The notes below the pieces were generated by a model. The model did not search any database. It worked only from the letters and a program-made list of their open reading frames with translations, and had not been told where the DNA came from. A DNA stretch of 64,000 nt from Kocuria rosea subsp. polaris (GTDB taxonomy: Bacteria; Actinomycetota; Actinomycetes; Actinomycetales; Micrococcaceae), in the NCBI RefSeq assembly GCF_001483755.1, contig NZ_LQBK01000038.1, positions 1-64,000 on the forward strand, in the 5' to 3' direction. Below, in pieces: positions 36,292 to 45,173 of the stretch. Both the position numbers and the translations under genes were made by a program. Position 1 is the stretch's first letter, and each line of letters starts with the position of its first letter.

Positions 36292-37575
36292 TCAGAGCTC
36301 GATGCCGAGCCGGGCGTCCACCAGGTCCCGGACCAGCCGGGCGTCCGCCCCGCCGGCCCCCGGGGTGCCGGCGGTGAGGGCGGCGGCGGCCCACTCGTCC
36401 AGGGCGGCCAGCGCCGCAGGGGCGTCCAGGTCGTCGGCCAGGGCGGCGCGCACGGTCGCCAGCAGCGGGGCCGCGCTGCCCTCGGGGGCCACGGCCAGGG
36501 CGCGGCGCCACGCGTCCACGCGGGCGACGGCGCCGGCGAGCACGAGGTCGGTCCAGTACCAGTCCTCGGTGTAGCGGTGGGCGAGGATCGCGGTGCGGAT
36601 CACGGCCGGGTCCACGCCCTGGGCCCGCAGCGCGGAGACGAGCACGAGGTTGCCCTTGGACTTGGACATCTTCTCCCCGTCGAGCCCGACCATCCCCGTG
36701 TGCAGGAAGTGCTGGGCCATGGGCTTTCCGGTCAGGGCCCAGCAGTGGCCGGCGCCCATCTCGTGGTGCGGGAAGACGAGGTCCGAGCCACCGCCCTGGA
36801 CGGTGAACGGCGCGGGCAGGTACTCGAGGGCGATGAGCGAGCACTCGATGTGCCAGCCGGGGCGCCCCGAGCCCAGGGACGCGCCGTCCCAGGCGGGCTC
36901 GCCGGGACGCTCCACGCGCCACAGCAGCGGATCCAGCCGGTGCCGCTTGCCCGGGCGCTCGGGGTCACCGCCGCGCTCGGCGAACAGCGGCAGCATCTCC
37001 TCGGGCGAGAGGTGGGAGACGTCGCCGAGCACCCACGCGTCGGCGTCGTCGCCGGCCAGGGAGCCCACGGCCGCCACGTCGAAGTACACGTCGCCGTCCG
37101 GCTCCCCGTCCTGGCCGGGGACCCGGTAGGCGAGGCCGCGGTCCACGAGGCGCTCGACGGCGGGCACGATCCAGCCGACGGACTCGGTCGCGCCCACGTA
37201 GTGCTGGGGCGGGAGGACGTTGAGCGCGCTCATGTCGGTGCGGAACAGCTCGGTCTGCCCGGCGGCCAGCTCCCGCCAGTCCACGCCGGTGTCCCGGGCC
37301 CGTTCGAGCAGGGGGTCGTCCACGTCGGTGACGTTCTGGACGTAGTCCACCGGGGTGCCCGCGTCCAGCCAGGCGCGGTGCAGCAGGTCGAAGGCCACGT
37401 AGGTGGCGGCGTGGCCCATGTGGGTGGCGTCGTACGGGGTGATCCCGCACACGTAGAGGCTCGCCCGCTCCTGCCGGGGCAACTCCACCCGCCGCCGCAG
37501 CCGGGTGTCCTGCACGGTGGGCAGGGGCGCCTCGCCGGGGAGGTCGGGGACGGGTCGGGCGGACCAGGCTTTCAT
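36292..37575 (-). CDS. mshC: L-cysteine:1D-myo-inositol 2-amino-2-deoxy-alpha-D-glucopyranoside ligase MshC
   Basis: A 427-residue enzyme that uses ATP to couple cysteine to GlcN-Ins in mycothiol biosynthesis. It is a class I cysteinyl-tRNA synthetase relative: Cys43 in [16 protein letters not shown] (HIGH-like motif, 46-56), [10 protein letters not shown] (zinc and cysteine binding), HHEMGAGHC, and KMSKS at 302-306. It is shorter than CysS and lacks the anticodon domain. The ATG at 37575 has AGGTGA upstream. Confirms a mycothiol-producing actinobacterium. Confidence 0.95.
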   Translation of the reverse strand: MKAWSARPVPDLPGEAPLPTVQDTRLRRRVELPRQERASLYVCGITPYDATHMGHAATYVAFDLLHRAWLDAGTPVDYVQNVTDVDDPLLERARDTGVDWRELAAGQTELFRTDMSALNVLPPQHYVGATESVGWIVPAVERLVDRGLAYRVPGQDGEPDGDVYFDVAAVGSLAGDDADAWVLGDVSHLSPEEMLPLFAERGGDPERPGKRHRLDPLLWRVERPGEPAWDGASLGSGRPGWHIECSLIALEYLPAPFTVQGGGSDLVFPHHEMGAGHCWALTGKPMAQHFLHTGMVGLDGEKMSKSKGNLVLVSALRAQGVDPAVIRTAILAHRYTEDWYWTDLVLAGAVARVDAWRRALAVAPEGSAAPLLATVRAALADDLDAPAALAALDEWAAAALTAGTPGAGGADARLVRDLVDARLGIEL

Positions 37576-37675
37576 GCTCACCTCGGGTGGTTCGGGGATC
37601 GGAGATCGGCGGCGCGGGGCCTCACCCAACCTACCGGACCGGCCGGCGCCCCCGGTCCGCCGGGTGACGCAGGGC

Positions 37676-38506
37676 TCAGGCGCTGATGACCCCGAGGCCC
37701 AGGAGCACGAAGATGGCCAGGCCCAGGGCGATGCGGTACCACACGAAGATCGTGTAGCTGCGGTTGGAGATGTAGTGCATGAACCAGCCGATGATCACGT
37801 ACGCCACCGCGAAGGCGATGCCCGTGGCCACGAGCGTCTCCGTCATGCCGTAGGGTCCCGCCTGCGGCTGCCCCACCGTCTGGGCCAGCTTGTACAGCCC
37901 CGAGGCGAACACCGCCGGGATGGCGAGCAGGAACGCGTAGCGGGCGGCGGCCTCGCGGGTGTAGCCCATCAGCAGGCCCGCGGTGATCGTGCCCCCGGAG
38001 CGGGAGACCCCCGGGATCAGGGCCAGGGCCTGGGCCAGGCCGAAGAGCACGCCGTGCTTGACGGTGAGGTCGTCCAGGTGGCGGGCCTGGCGGCCCACCC
38101 GGTCCGCCACGGCCAGGAACACGCCGAAGACCACCAGCATCGTGGCCGTGATCCACAGGGAGCGGAACTCCGTGTCGATGTAGTCCTCCAGCAGCAGCCC
38201 GAGCACGCCGATGGGCAAGGAGCCCAGGATGATCAGCCACCCCATCCGGGCGTCGGGGTCCGAGCGCTCCACCCTGCCCACCAGGGACAGGCTCCACTGC
38301 TTCAGGATGCGGACGATGTCCCGCCAGAAGTAGATGATCACCGCGGTCTCGGTGCCCAGCTGCGTGATGGCCGTGAACGCGGCCCCCGGGTCGGCGCTGT
38401 TGGGCAGGAGCTCGCCCACGATGCGCAGGTGCGCCGAGGAGGACACCGGGAGGAACTCGGTCAGGCCCTGGACGAGGCCCAGAATGATGGTTTCGATCCA
38501 ATTCAC
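37676..38506 (-). CDS. uppP: Undecaprenyl-diphosphatase UppP (BacA)
   Basis: A 276-residue polytopic membrane phosphatase that recycles undecaprenyl pyrophosphate for peptidoglycan synthesis and gives bacitracin tolerance. Catalytic motifs: [14 protein letters not shown] (from residue 14) and [17 protein letters not shown] near residue 165. Seven or eight hydrophobic helices are visible. Usual length. It lies 100 bases upstream of mshC on the same strand. Confidence 0.95.
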   Translation of the reverse strand: MNWIETIILGLVQGLTEFLPVSSSAHLRIVGELLPNSADPGAAFTAITQLGTETAVIIYFWRDIVRILKQWSLSLVGRVERSDPDARMGWLIILGSLPIGVLGLLLEDYIDTEFRSLWITATMLVVFGVFLAVADRVGRQARHLDDLTVKHGVLFGLAQALALIPGVSRSGGTITAGLLMGYTREAAARYAFLLAIPAVFASGLYKLAQTVGQPQAGPYGMTETLVATGIAFAVAYVIIGWFMHYISNRSYTIFVWYRIALGLAIFVLLGLGVISA

Positions 38507-38562
38507 CCGGCCACCCTACGGCACCCTCCGCGCCGTCGACGGCGGGACAGGCCCGGACACGG

Positions 38563-38593
38563 CAGGAACGGCCCGCCGGGCGGGCCGTTCCTG
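38563..38593 (-). terminator. Hairpin after the acidic-protein gene
   Basis: Perfect 15-bp arms (38563-38577 with 38579-38593) sharing a minimal apex, 15 bases after the stop of the D/E-rich gene. Confidence 0.75.
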
Positions 38594-38608
38594 TCGGTGC
38601 GGCGCGGC

Positions 38609-38974
38609 TCAGCGGCCGGTGCGCGCCCCGTCCGTGTCGTCGAGGTCCTCGTAGTCCTCCTCGTCGACGAGGTCCTCGTCGAGCATCTCGTTGTCCTCCA
38701 GGAGCTCCTCGTCGTCCTCGTCGTCGTCCGAGTCGTCGTCGGAGTCGTCGTCCTCGTCGTCGGAGTCCTCCTCCTCCGCGAAGACGGTCAGCGGGGTGAC
38801 CTCGTCGTAGGCGTCGTAGAGCGCCTCCTCGTAGGCGTCGAAGGCGTCGGCGATGGCGATGTACGCGCCGTCGACGGCGGGGTCGTCGTCGCTGCGCCGG
38901 TTGGACGCGGCGACGAGGTGTTCTTCGAAGGCGCTCACGAGAGCCTGCAGCGCGGCACGAGGATCATTGCTCAT
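38609..38974 (-). CDS. Uncharacterised protein with long Asp/Glu-rich C-terminal tail
   Basis: A 121-residue protein. Residues 1-65 are helical (ALQALVSAFEEHLVAASNRR..., AYIAIADAFDAYEEALYDAYDEV). From about residue 70 the chain is almost entirely Asp, Glu and Ser, encoded by GAC/GAG repeats that look like a microsatellite on the DNA (tcgtcgtcctcgtcg...). Such tails can act as DNA mimics or chaperone-like buffers; the function here is unknown. The ATG at 38974 lies seven bases after TAACGT, suggesting a leaderless mRNA. Only 40 bases separate it from the divergent DUF5703 gene. Confidence 0.8.
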   Translation of the reverse strand: MSNDPRAALQALVSAFEEHLVAASNRRSDDDPAVDGAYIAIADAFDAYEEALYDAYDEVTPLTVFAEEEDSDDEDDDSDDDSDDDEDDEELLEDNEMLDEDLVDEEDYEDLDDTDGARTGR

Positions 38975-39014
38975 GGAGTAGACGTTAGCGCTATTCCGTG
39001 CAGAATGGGGACCG

Positions 39015-39248
39015 ATGAGAGAACAAGTCCGGACCAGCACGGCGACCGTCACCAGGGACGCCGACCAGCGCTACGAGTACCTCCTGCTGACCGTGGCGCC
39101 GCACGAGCTGCTCAGCGACGCGCGGGCCCGGCTCAGCGAGCACGCCGAGTACGGCAAGTGGGAGCTGACCCGCTCCGTGCTGCTCTACGGCGGCACCCGC
39201 AAGTACTGGCTGCGCCGCCGGGTCATCCGCGTGGAGCGCACCGTCTGA
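39015..39248 (+). CDS. DUF5703 family protein
   Basis: A 77-residue protein with the DUF5703 pattern: RYEYLLLTVAPHELLSDARARLSEHAEYGKWELTRSVLLYGGTRKYWLRRRVIRV. Basic and probably soluble; function unknown. It is divergent from the acidic-tail gene, and this pairing, with opposite charges of the two products, is worth noting. -10-like CAGAAT lies eight bases before the ATG; no Shine-Dalgarno is seen. Confidence 0.88.
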   Translation: MREQVRTSTATVTRDADQRYEYLLLTVAPHELLSDARARLSEHAEYGKWELTRSVLLYGGTRKYWLRRRVIRVERTV

Positions 39249-39275
39249 GCCCGGAGCCCCTCCCGCGGAAGGGGC

Positions 39276-40517
39276 TCAGCCGCCGACCGGGCCCAGCAGG
39301 GCCTTGGCCACGGCCGCGTGCACGGACTCGTTGTCGGAGGGGTGGTAGATCCCGGCGAGCACGTCCCGGTACAGCCGCTCCAGTTCCCGGCCCCGGGAGT
39401 ACTGGGCGCCGCCGGAGGTGCGCACGGCCAGGTCGACGACCTGGCGGGCGGCCTCGGTGGCCCGGTGCTTGACCCCGGAGAACAGCAGGAACCAGCGCGC
39501 TCCGTGCTCCGGGGCGTCCGCGGTGCCGAGGGCGTCGACGTCCGCGGTGAGCCGGAGCAGCTGCAGCTCCACCCCGTCGCGCAGCAGCGCGGCCTCCGCG
39601 ATCTGCCAGCGGACGTCGGGGTGCTCGGCCCGGGCCGGTCCTCCGCCCCGGGACCGCCGGGCGCCCGCGAGCTCCACGGCCAGCTCCACCGCCCGGTCCG
39701 CGATCCCGGTGTAGACCGCGGCCAGCAGCAGCTCGAAGCAGCCGAACACGCCCCACACCACCGGGTCCGGGTTCGGCCCCACGGGGGTGCGCGTGAGCAC
39801 CTGCGCCGCCGGCATCGGCACCGAGCGCAGCACCGTGGTGCGGGACTGGGAGGCCCGCATGCCCATGGTGTCCCAGTCGTCGAGGACCTCGATGCCCTCC
39901 GCCGCCCGGTCGAGGAAGCCGAACACCAGCGGCGCGCCGGGCTCGGCGTCGTCGCGGGCGTGGACGATCAGCCGGGTCCACACGGGCGAGAGCGAGGTGA
40001 AGATCTTCGTGCCCGTGATCCGGTACCCGTCCTCGGTGGCCACGGCGGTGGTGTCGGAGTCGAAGAGCACGGAGTCGTTGCCGGCCTCGGAGATGCCGAA
40101 GGCGAAGATCTCCCCGGCCGCGGCCTGCTCGAAGATCCGCTCGGCCCGGGCGTCCCCGCGCAGGCGCAGGGTGTGCGCCACCCCGACCAGGACGTGGTGC
40201 ATGTTGATGGCCAGCGCCGTGGCGGGGGCGGCCGCGGCGAGGCGCCGCTGCGCGGCGACCGCCTGCTGCAGCGTGAACCCGAGCCCGCCGTGGTCCCGCG
40301 GCACCAGCATGAGCGGATAGCCGATCCGCACCAGGTCCGCGAAGTCCTCGTCGCAGAACCGGTTCTCCCGGTCGTAGCCGGCCGCGCGCTCGCGGAACAC
40401 GGCCAGCAGCTCGTCCGGCAGCAGCGTCTCGGGCACCTGGTCCTCGGGCACCTGGTCCTCGGGCGCTGGGGGCCGCGGCGGCACGGTGTCGGGCTGCGGT
40501 CCGGTGGTGTGGTCCAT
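39276..40517 (-). CDS. Acyl-CoA dehydrogenase family protein
   Basis: A 413-residue flavoprotein of the acyl-CoA dehydrogenase fold: N-terminal helical domain, the FAD-contact AFGISEAGNDSVLFDSDTTA and ITGTKIFTSLSP, the WDTMGMRASQSRTT loop and the C-terminal helical domain ending ARQVVDLAVRTSGGAQYSRGRELERLYRDVLAGIYHP. The catalytic Glu position of straight-chain dehydrogenases is not evident, so it may be a DszC/monooxygenase-like member. Residues 22-31 contain a tandem EDQVP repeat from a 15-bp duplication. Stop-to-stop gap to DUF5703 is 27 bases. Confidence 0.88.
   Translation of the reverse strand: MDHTTGPQPDTVPPRPPAPEDQVPEDQVPETLLPDELLAVFRERAAGYDRENRFCDEDFADLVRIGYPLMLVPRDHGGLGFTLQQAVAAQRRLAAAAPATALAINMHHVLVGVAHTLRLRGDARAERIFEQAAAGEIFAFGISEAGNDSVLFDSDTTAVATEDGYRITGTKIFTSLSPVWTRLIVHARDDAEPGAPLVFGFLDRAAEGIEVLDDWDTMGMRASQSRTTVLRSVPMPAAQVLTRTPVGPNPDPVVWGVFGCFELLLAAVYTGIADRAVELAVELAGARRSRGGGPARAEHPDVRWQIAEAALLRDGVELQLLRLTADVDALGTADAPEHGARWFLLFSGVKHRATEAARQVVDLAVRTSGGAQYSRGRELERLYRDVLAGIYHPSDNESVHAAVAKALLGPVGG
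40429..40458. repeat. 15-bp tandem duplication in the acyl-CoA dehydrogenase gene
   Basis: Two exact 15-bp units (40429-40443 and 40444-40458) plus a partial third. It adds five residues in frame near the N-terminus. Confidence 0.85.
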
Positions 40518-40594
40518 CTCGCTCCTGTCGGCGATGTCCTGAGATCTGGGCCCCGGCGACCGTTCCGGCCGGGGCGGAGGAGTCCGGTGCCGGG

Positions 40595-41929
40595 TCAGTA
40601 CCGGGTCAGCAGCCGGTGCAGCACCCGGGAGCCGAACTCCAGGGAGTCCGTGGGCACGCGCTCGTCCACGCCGTGGAACATGGCCGGGAAGTCCAGCTCG
40701 TCGGGCAGGCGCAGCGGCACGAAGCCGTAGCCGGTGATCCCGAGCGGGTCCAGGGACTTGTTGTCCGTCCCCCCGGAGAGCATGTACGGCAGCACGACCG
40801 CCTCGGGGTCCTCGGCGTGCAGCGCGTCGACCATGGCGTCCACCACGGTGCCGGAGAACGGCACCTCGAGGGCGATGTCGTCGGACTCGAACTCGAAGGA
40901 CACCCCGTCCCCGGCGAGCTCGGCGAGCTTCGCCAGGACGATCTCGCGCTGACCGGGCAGGTAGCGCACGTCCAGGCCGGCCTGCGCCGAGCCGGGGATC
41001 ACGTTGACCTTGTAGCCGGCCTCGAGCATCGTCGGGTTCGCGGTGGTCTGCAGCGTCGCGCCCACGAACCGGGCCACGGAGCCGAGCTCGGCCAGCAGCC
41101 GCTGGGGGTTCTGCGGGTCGAACTCCACGCCGGTCAGCTCGGTGACGGAGTCCAGGAACGCCCGGGTGGTCTTGGTGAGCTCGATGGGCCACTGGTGCTC
41201 GCCGATGTTGGCCAGCGCTCTCGAGAGCCGGGTGACCGGGTTGTCGTCGTTGATCTGCGAACCGTGCCCGGCCGTGCCCTGCGCGTTGAGGCGCAGCCAC
41301 ATGAGGCCCTTCTCCGCGGTCTGCAGCAGGTAGGCCCGCCGGCCGCCGATGGTGGCCGAGTACCCGCCGACCTCGCTGATGGCGTCCGTGACGCCGTCGA
41401 AGAGCCCGCGGTGGTGCTCGGCGATCCAGTGGGAGCCGTACACCATGCCGGCCTCCTCGTCGGCGAAGAAGCCGAAGACGATGTCCCGCCGCGGCCGCTG
41501 GCCGGTGCGCACCATGTGGCGCAGCACCGAGATCATCATGGCGTCCATGTCCTTCATGTCCACGGCGCCGCGACCCCAGATCATGCCGTCCCGGAGCTCG
41601 CCCCCGAAGGGGTCCACCGACCAGTCGGCGGCGATCGCGGGCACCACGTCGAGGTGGCCGTGCACGAGCAGGGCGTCGGCGGAGGGGTCGGTGCCCTCGA
41701 TCCGGGCGAAGACGTTGGCCCGGCCGGGCGCGGACTCCAGGACGGTCGTCGGGAGACCGACCTCCTCGATCAGCCCGGCCACGTACTCGGCGGCCCTGCG
41801 CTCCCCCTTGGCGTCGCCGCTGCCGTAGTTGGAGGTGTCGATGCGGATGAGGTTGCGGCAGATCTCGACGGTCTCGCCCTCGGGCGACGACGCGGCCGCC
41901 GCGGCGGGAACGGTCTGCGGGTCGGTCAT
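40595..41929 (-). CDS. M20 family metallopeptidase (ArgE/DapE-like)
   Basis: A 444-residue dizinc peptidase. Metal-site motifs: LLVHGHLDVVP, GRGAVDMKDMDAMMI, ADEEAGMVYGSHWI and FHGVDERVPTDSLEFG at the C-terminus. The lid domain contains the TAGHGSQINDDNP segment. Likely an aminopeptidase or dipeptidase of the M20 group; substrate not predictable. ATG 41929 has GGAAGGA upstream. Confidence 0.93.
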   Translation of the reverse strand: MTDPQTVPAAAAASSPEGETVEICRNLIRIDTSNYGSGDAKGERRAAEYVAGLIEEVGLPTTVLESAPGRANVFARIEGTDPSADALLVHGHLDVVPAIAADWSVDPFGGELRDGMIWGRGAVDMKDMDAMMISVLRHMVRTGQRPRRDIVFGFFADEEAGMVYGSHWIAEHHRGLFDGVTDAISEVGGYSATIGGRRAYLLQTAEKGLMWLRLNAQGTAGHGSQINDDNPVTRLSRALANIGEHQWPIELTKTTRAFLDSVTELTGVEFDPQNPQRLLAELGSVARFVGATLQTTANPTMLEAGYKVNVIPGSAQAGLDVRYLPGQREIVLAKLAELAGDGVSFEFESDDIALEVPFSGTVVDAMVDALHAEDPEAVVLPYMLSGGTDNKSLDPLGITGYGFVPLRLPDELDFPAMFHGVDERVPTDSLEFGSRVLHRLLTRY

Positions 41930-41979
41930 GGCGGTCCTTCCTGGGGTGCCTGGTGGGCGGGGCCGTGCGCGGGTGGCGC

Positions 41980-42408
41980 TCAGCGGATGGCGGTGTCGCG
42001 GCCGGGGTAGCGCAGCAGCACGAGGCGTCCGGACTCCTCGACCACGAGGACCTCCTCCGTCTCCCCGGGCGAGTCCTCGGGGGCGACCTCGAGGCGGTGC
42101 CCGTCCGGGGTGTCGACGGCCTCGCCCTGGACGGCGAGCGTCTCGTAGCGGGACGTGTCCGGGTGCCAGCGCTCGAGGTAGACGGGGCAGTACTGGGAGT
42201 TGCCCTCCATGGCCCGGTGCACGAAGTCGTGGGACAGCAGCCCGCAGGCGCTGTCCCAGTCGCGCTGGGCCATCGCGTCGACGAAGGCGCGGGTGGTGCC
42301 CTCGGGGGTGCCGAGGTCCGGGCCGCACCCGGCGAGCCCCACGGCGAGGGTCAGGCACAGCCCCAGCCGGCTCCGGACGCCGGTGGCGCGGGTGGCGTGG
42401 ACGGTCAT
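41980..42408 (-). CDS. Uncharacterised lipoprotein with NTF2-like look
   Basis: A 142-residue lipoprotein: signal with lipobox GLAGC (Cys28), then TPEGTTRAFVDAMAQRDWDSACGLLSHDFVHRAMEGNSQYCPVYLERW, typical of SnoaL/DUF4878-like extracytoplasmic domains, with two cysteines that may pair. Function unknown. GAGAGG lies eight bases before the ATG. It may be co-transcribed with the M20 gene. Confidence 0.8.
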   Translation of the reverse strand: MTVHATRATGVRSRLGLCLTLAVGLAGCGPDLGTPEGTTRAFVDAMAQRDWDSACGLLSHDFVHRAMEGNSQYCPVYLERWHPDTSRYETLAVQGEAVDTPDGHRLEVAPEDSPGETEEVLVVEESGRLVLLRYPGRDTAIR

Positions 42409-42569
42409 CGGACTCCTCTCCGGGGGTGCGCCCTCAGCCTATCGTTCCCCGCCCCTCGGACCGGCCGGGGCACGGCCGCCGCCGGCGCAGGGGCGCGGCG
42501 GGCGGACGTCGCGGTCGGCGGGCGGACCGGCCCGCGAGGACACCCGGCCGCCGCGGGCCTCCCGCCCGC

Positions 42570-42760
42570 AGGGACGAGAACCGCCCACTATAACCACGGG
42601 AAAAGGCTCTCCGCGGGATATTCCGTGATGTCGCCGTTATTGTTCCGTGATAGACGAAACAATTTCACACATTTCGTATTTGCAATCGAAATTCCCTAGC
42701 CTTTCCCTGGGCGACTTCCCCAGCCCAATCTGTCTCGTCGTCCGGCCGGACGACGATAGC
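42570..42760 (+). promoter_or_regulatory. AT-rich regulatory region of the CAP-LGFP gene
   Basis: Unusually AT-rich DNA. TTCCGTGAT occurs twice in direct orientation (42621-42629 and 42643-42651), 22 bp apart, that is two helical turns on the same face. A plausible -10 TAGCCT is at 42697-42702 with TTCGTA 18 bp upstream. The leader then contains a perfect 20-nt palindrome (42736-42755). Confidence 0.5.
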
Positions 42761-42827
42761 CCCCCGCCGCGCGGACCCCCCCCAATTCGTCCGTGCGCGC
42801 AGACAGACCCAGGAAGCAGAAGCACCC

Positions 42828-44003
42828 ATGGCGAAACACCGCTGCGCCCCCGCGCGCCGTTCCGGCCGCATGGCCGCCCTGGCCCTCTCCGCCGGCATCG
42901 GCGTCACCACCCTCGCCGGCACGTCGCTGCTGGCCGGTCCGGCAGCCCACGCGGCCGCGCAGGACGTCGTCGCCGTCGACGCGGCCACCCGTCAGGCGGA
43001 CGCCCAGCTGATCCTCGACGAGATCAACAGCTACCGCGCGTCCCTCGGCGTGAAGCCCCTCAAGTACTCCGCCACGCTGTCCCAGGTGGTGCAGAAGGAG
43101 TCCGACCGGCAGGTGGTCGAGGAGAAGTTCTCGCACAGCACCGCGTTCCTCACCGACCCCCGGACCGGGCCCTACACCAGCGCCAACGAGGTCATCGCCC
43201 TGGAGCACCACCGGGACGTGCGGGCCCTCGTGAAGTGGTGGAAGTCCTCGGCGGCCCACGACAAGGCGATCAAGGACCCGCGCCACGAGGTGATCGGCAT
43301 CGGCCTCACCTACGCGGACGGCCGGCTCGCGAACACCGGGCAGCCCTGGCAGGTGCTCTCCACCGTCAACCTCTACGGGTACGCCAACGGAGGCGCCCCC
43401 GCGGACGCGTCGGCGCGCGTGGACGGAGCGCCGGTGCACAGCTACGAGTCGACGCCCGTCCAGACCCCGGCGGGCTACGGCGTGGCCGGCGCGATCGGCT
43501 CGAAGTACCACGCCCTGGGCGGCGCCCTGGTCCTGGGGCAGCCCGTGATGCCCGAGCGCGGCGGCCTGCGCGCCGGGGGCGCCTATCAGGAGTTCTCCCT
43601 GAACGGGCGCAAGACCACCCTGTACTGGAGCCCCGCCACGGGCGCCCACTGGGTCGAGAACCCCACGGCCATCGGGCAGAAGTTCGTGGCGGCCGGACGG
43701 GAGAACGGCTACGGCTTCCCGACCACGGAGGAGCGCCGGCTGCCCGACGGCTCCTCCTACCAGGTCTTCTCCCGGGACGGCGTGCTCACCAAGGTGATGT
43801 GGACCCGGGCCCACGGGGCGCGCGCGGTCAACGAGACCGGCGCCATCGGCCGCGCCTGGAAGGCGGCGGGCTTCGAGCGGGGCTACGGCTACCCGGTCAC
43901 CGACCCGATCCGCTACGGGGACACCGTCTACCAGCGCTTCTCCAACGGCTACCGGGTGAACTGGTCCTCGACCACCGGTCAGGTGTGGGTCACCGGGTGG
44001 TGA
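42828..44003 (+). CDS. Secreted CAP-domain protein with LGFP repeats
   Basis: A 391-residue exported protein. A long signal peptide ends near residue 43 (AGPAAHAAAQ). The CAP/SCP domain (about 55-185) has RQADAQLILDEINSYRASLGVKPLKYSATLSQVVQKESDR, SHSTAFL and ANEVIAL. Three LGFP-type repeats follow (about 215-390; IGSKYHALGGALVLGQPV..., IGQKFVAAGRENGYGFPT..., IGRAWKAAGFERGYGYPV), which bind cell-wall polymers. It may be a wall-anchored protein active during growth or stress. AGGAAG precedes the start; a hairpin terminator follows. Confidence 0.92.
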   Translation: MAKHRCAPARRSGRMAALALSAGIGVTTLAGTSLLAGPAAHAAAQDVVAVDAATRQADAQLILDEINSYRASLGVKPLKYSATLSQVVQKESDRQVVEEKFSHSTAFLTDPRTGPYTSANEVIALEHHRDVRALVKWWKSSAAHDKAIKDPRHEVIGIGLTYADGRLANTGQPWQVLSTVNLYGYANGGAPADASARVDGAPVHSYESTPVQTPAGYGVAGAIGSKYHALGGALVLGQPVMPERGGLRAGGAYQEFSLNGRKTTLYWSPATGAHWVENPTAIGQKFVAAGRENGYGFPTTEERRLPDGSSYQVFSRDGVLTKVMWTRAHGARAVNETGAIGRAWKAAGFERGYGYPVTDPIRYGDTVYQRFSNGYRVNWSSTTGQVWVTGW

Positions 44004-44009
44004 CCCCGG

Positions 44010-44035
44010 CGTCCCGGGGCACGGTCCCCGGGACG
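44010..44035 (+). terminator. Hairpin after the CAP-LGFP gene
   Basis: Perfect 10-bp stem (44010-44019 with 44026-44035), 6-nt loop, 7 bases after the stop. Confidence 0.75.
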
Positions 44036-44052
44036 CGGCCCGGGGGCCGTGC

Positions 44053-45060
44053 TCAGTGCTCGAGCACGATCTTGCCGAAGTGCCGGGCGGACTCCATCTC
44101 CCGGAACGCGTCGGCGGCCTCCGCGAGGCCGTGCCGCCGGTCGATCACCGGGTGCAGGCCGGTCGCCTCGAGCGCCCGCACGAAGTCGGCCTGGTCCCGC
44201 CGGCTGCCCACCAGCAGCCCCTGGAGCCTCGCCTGGCGGGCCATGAGCAGCGCCGTGGGGACGTCGCCCGCCGCGCCGGTGAGCACGCCGATCAGGGAGA
44301 TGCGGCCGCCGACGCGCACGGCCCGGATGGACTGCGCGAGCGTGCCCGGCCCGCCGACCTCGACGACGTGGTCCGCGCCGCGGCCGTCCGTGAGCTCCTG
44401 GACGGCGCGTCCCCACTCGGGCGTCTCCCGGTAGTTGAGCACGTGGTCCGCGCCGAGCTGCCGGACGCGGTCGAGCTTGTCGTCGGACGAGGACGTGACC
44501 ACGACGGTGGCGCCCATGGCCTTGGCGAGCTGCACGGCGAAGACCGAGACGCCGCCGGTGCCCAGGGCCAGGACCACGTCCCCCGCCCGGAGCCCGCCCT
44601 CCACCACGAGGGCGCGCCAGGCCGTGACGCCGGCCGTGGTGATGGTCGCGGCCTCGGCGTGCGACCAGCCCTGCGGGGCCCGGGTGAACCACGTGGCGGG
44701 CCGCACCACCGCCTCCCGGGCGTAGCCGTCGAGCCCGTCGCCGGGGACCCGCCGGAAGTCGCCGTCCACGGGAGGGCCGTCCTGCCACAGCGGGAAGAAG
44801 CAGGAGACCACGGCGTCGCCCTCCGCGAACTCCTCGACGCCCTCCCCCACGGCCTCGACGACACCTGCCCCGTCGGCGAGGGGGATCCTCCCGTCCTCGG
44901 TGCGCGTCCCGCCCGAGACCACGAGGTAGTCGTGGTAGTTCAGGGAGCTCGCGTGCAGGCGGACGCGGACCTCACCGGGCCCGGGCTCCCCGGGATCGGG
45001 CACGTCCTCGAACTCGATCCGGTCGAGGCCGCCGGGGGCGGAGACGGTCAGCTGCTTCAC
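44053..45060 (-). CDS. Zinc-independent MDR alcohol dehydrogenase/quinone oxidoreductase-like
   Basis: A 335-residue medium-chain dehydrogenase/reductase. GroES-like domain (LHASSLNYHDYLVVSGG, DGAGVVEAVGEGVEEFAEGDAVV), then the Rossmann fold (LALGTGGVSVFAVQLAKAMGATVVVTSSSDDKLDRVRQLGADHVLNYRE). Catalytic and structural zinc cysteines are missing, so it is a quinone-oxidoreductase-type NAD(P)H enzyme. GTG start with GGAGG upstream. Confidence 0.9.
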   Translation of the reverse strand: MKQLTVSAPGGLDRIEFEDVPDPGEPGPGEVRVRLHASSLNYHDYLVVSGGTRTEDGRIPLADGAGVVEAVGEGVEEFAEGDAVVSCFFPLWQDGPPVDGDFRRVPGDGLDGYAREAVVRPATWFTRAPQGWSHAEAATITTAGVTAWRALVVEGGLRAGDVVLALGTGGVSVFAVQLAKAMGATVVVTSSSDDKLDRVRQLGADHVLNYRETPEWGRAVQELTDGRGADHVVEVGGPGTLAQSIRAVRVGGRISLIGVLTGAAGDVPTALLMARQARLQGLLVGSRRDQADFVRALEATGLHPVIDRRHGLAEAADAFREMESARHFGKIVLEH

Positions 45061-45173
45061 GGGTGGTCCTCCAGGCAGGTCGGGGCCGTCGGTCGCCGCC
45101 CACGATAGCCGCCGCGCCCGGACCTGTCATCAGCACGCTTCCTGTTGTTCCGGCCGGACCCCGGCGGTGCCGG

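Noticed and set aside
42736-42827. c-di-AMP (ydaO-type) riboswitch in the CAP-LGFP leader
   Set aside because: The leader is short and lacks the conserved riboswitch core; only a simple palindrome is seen.
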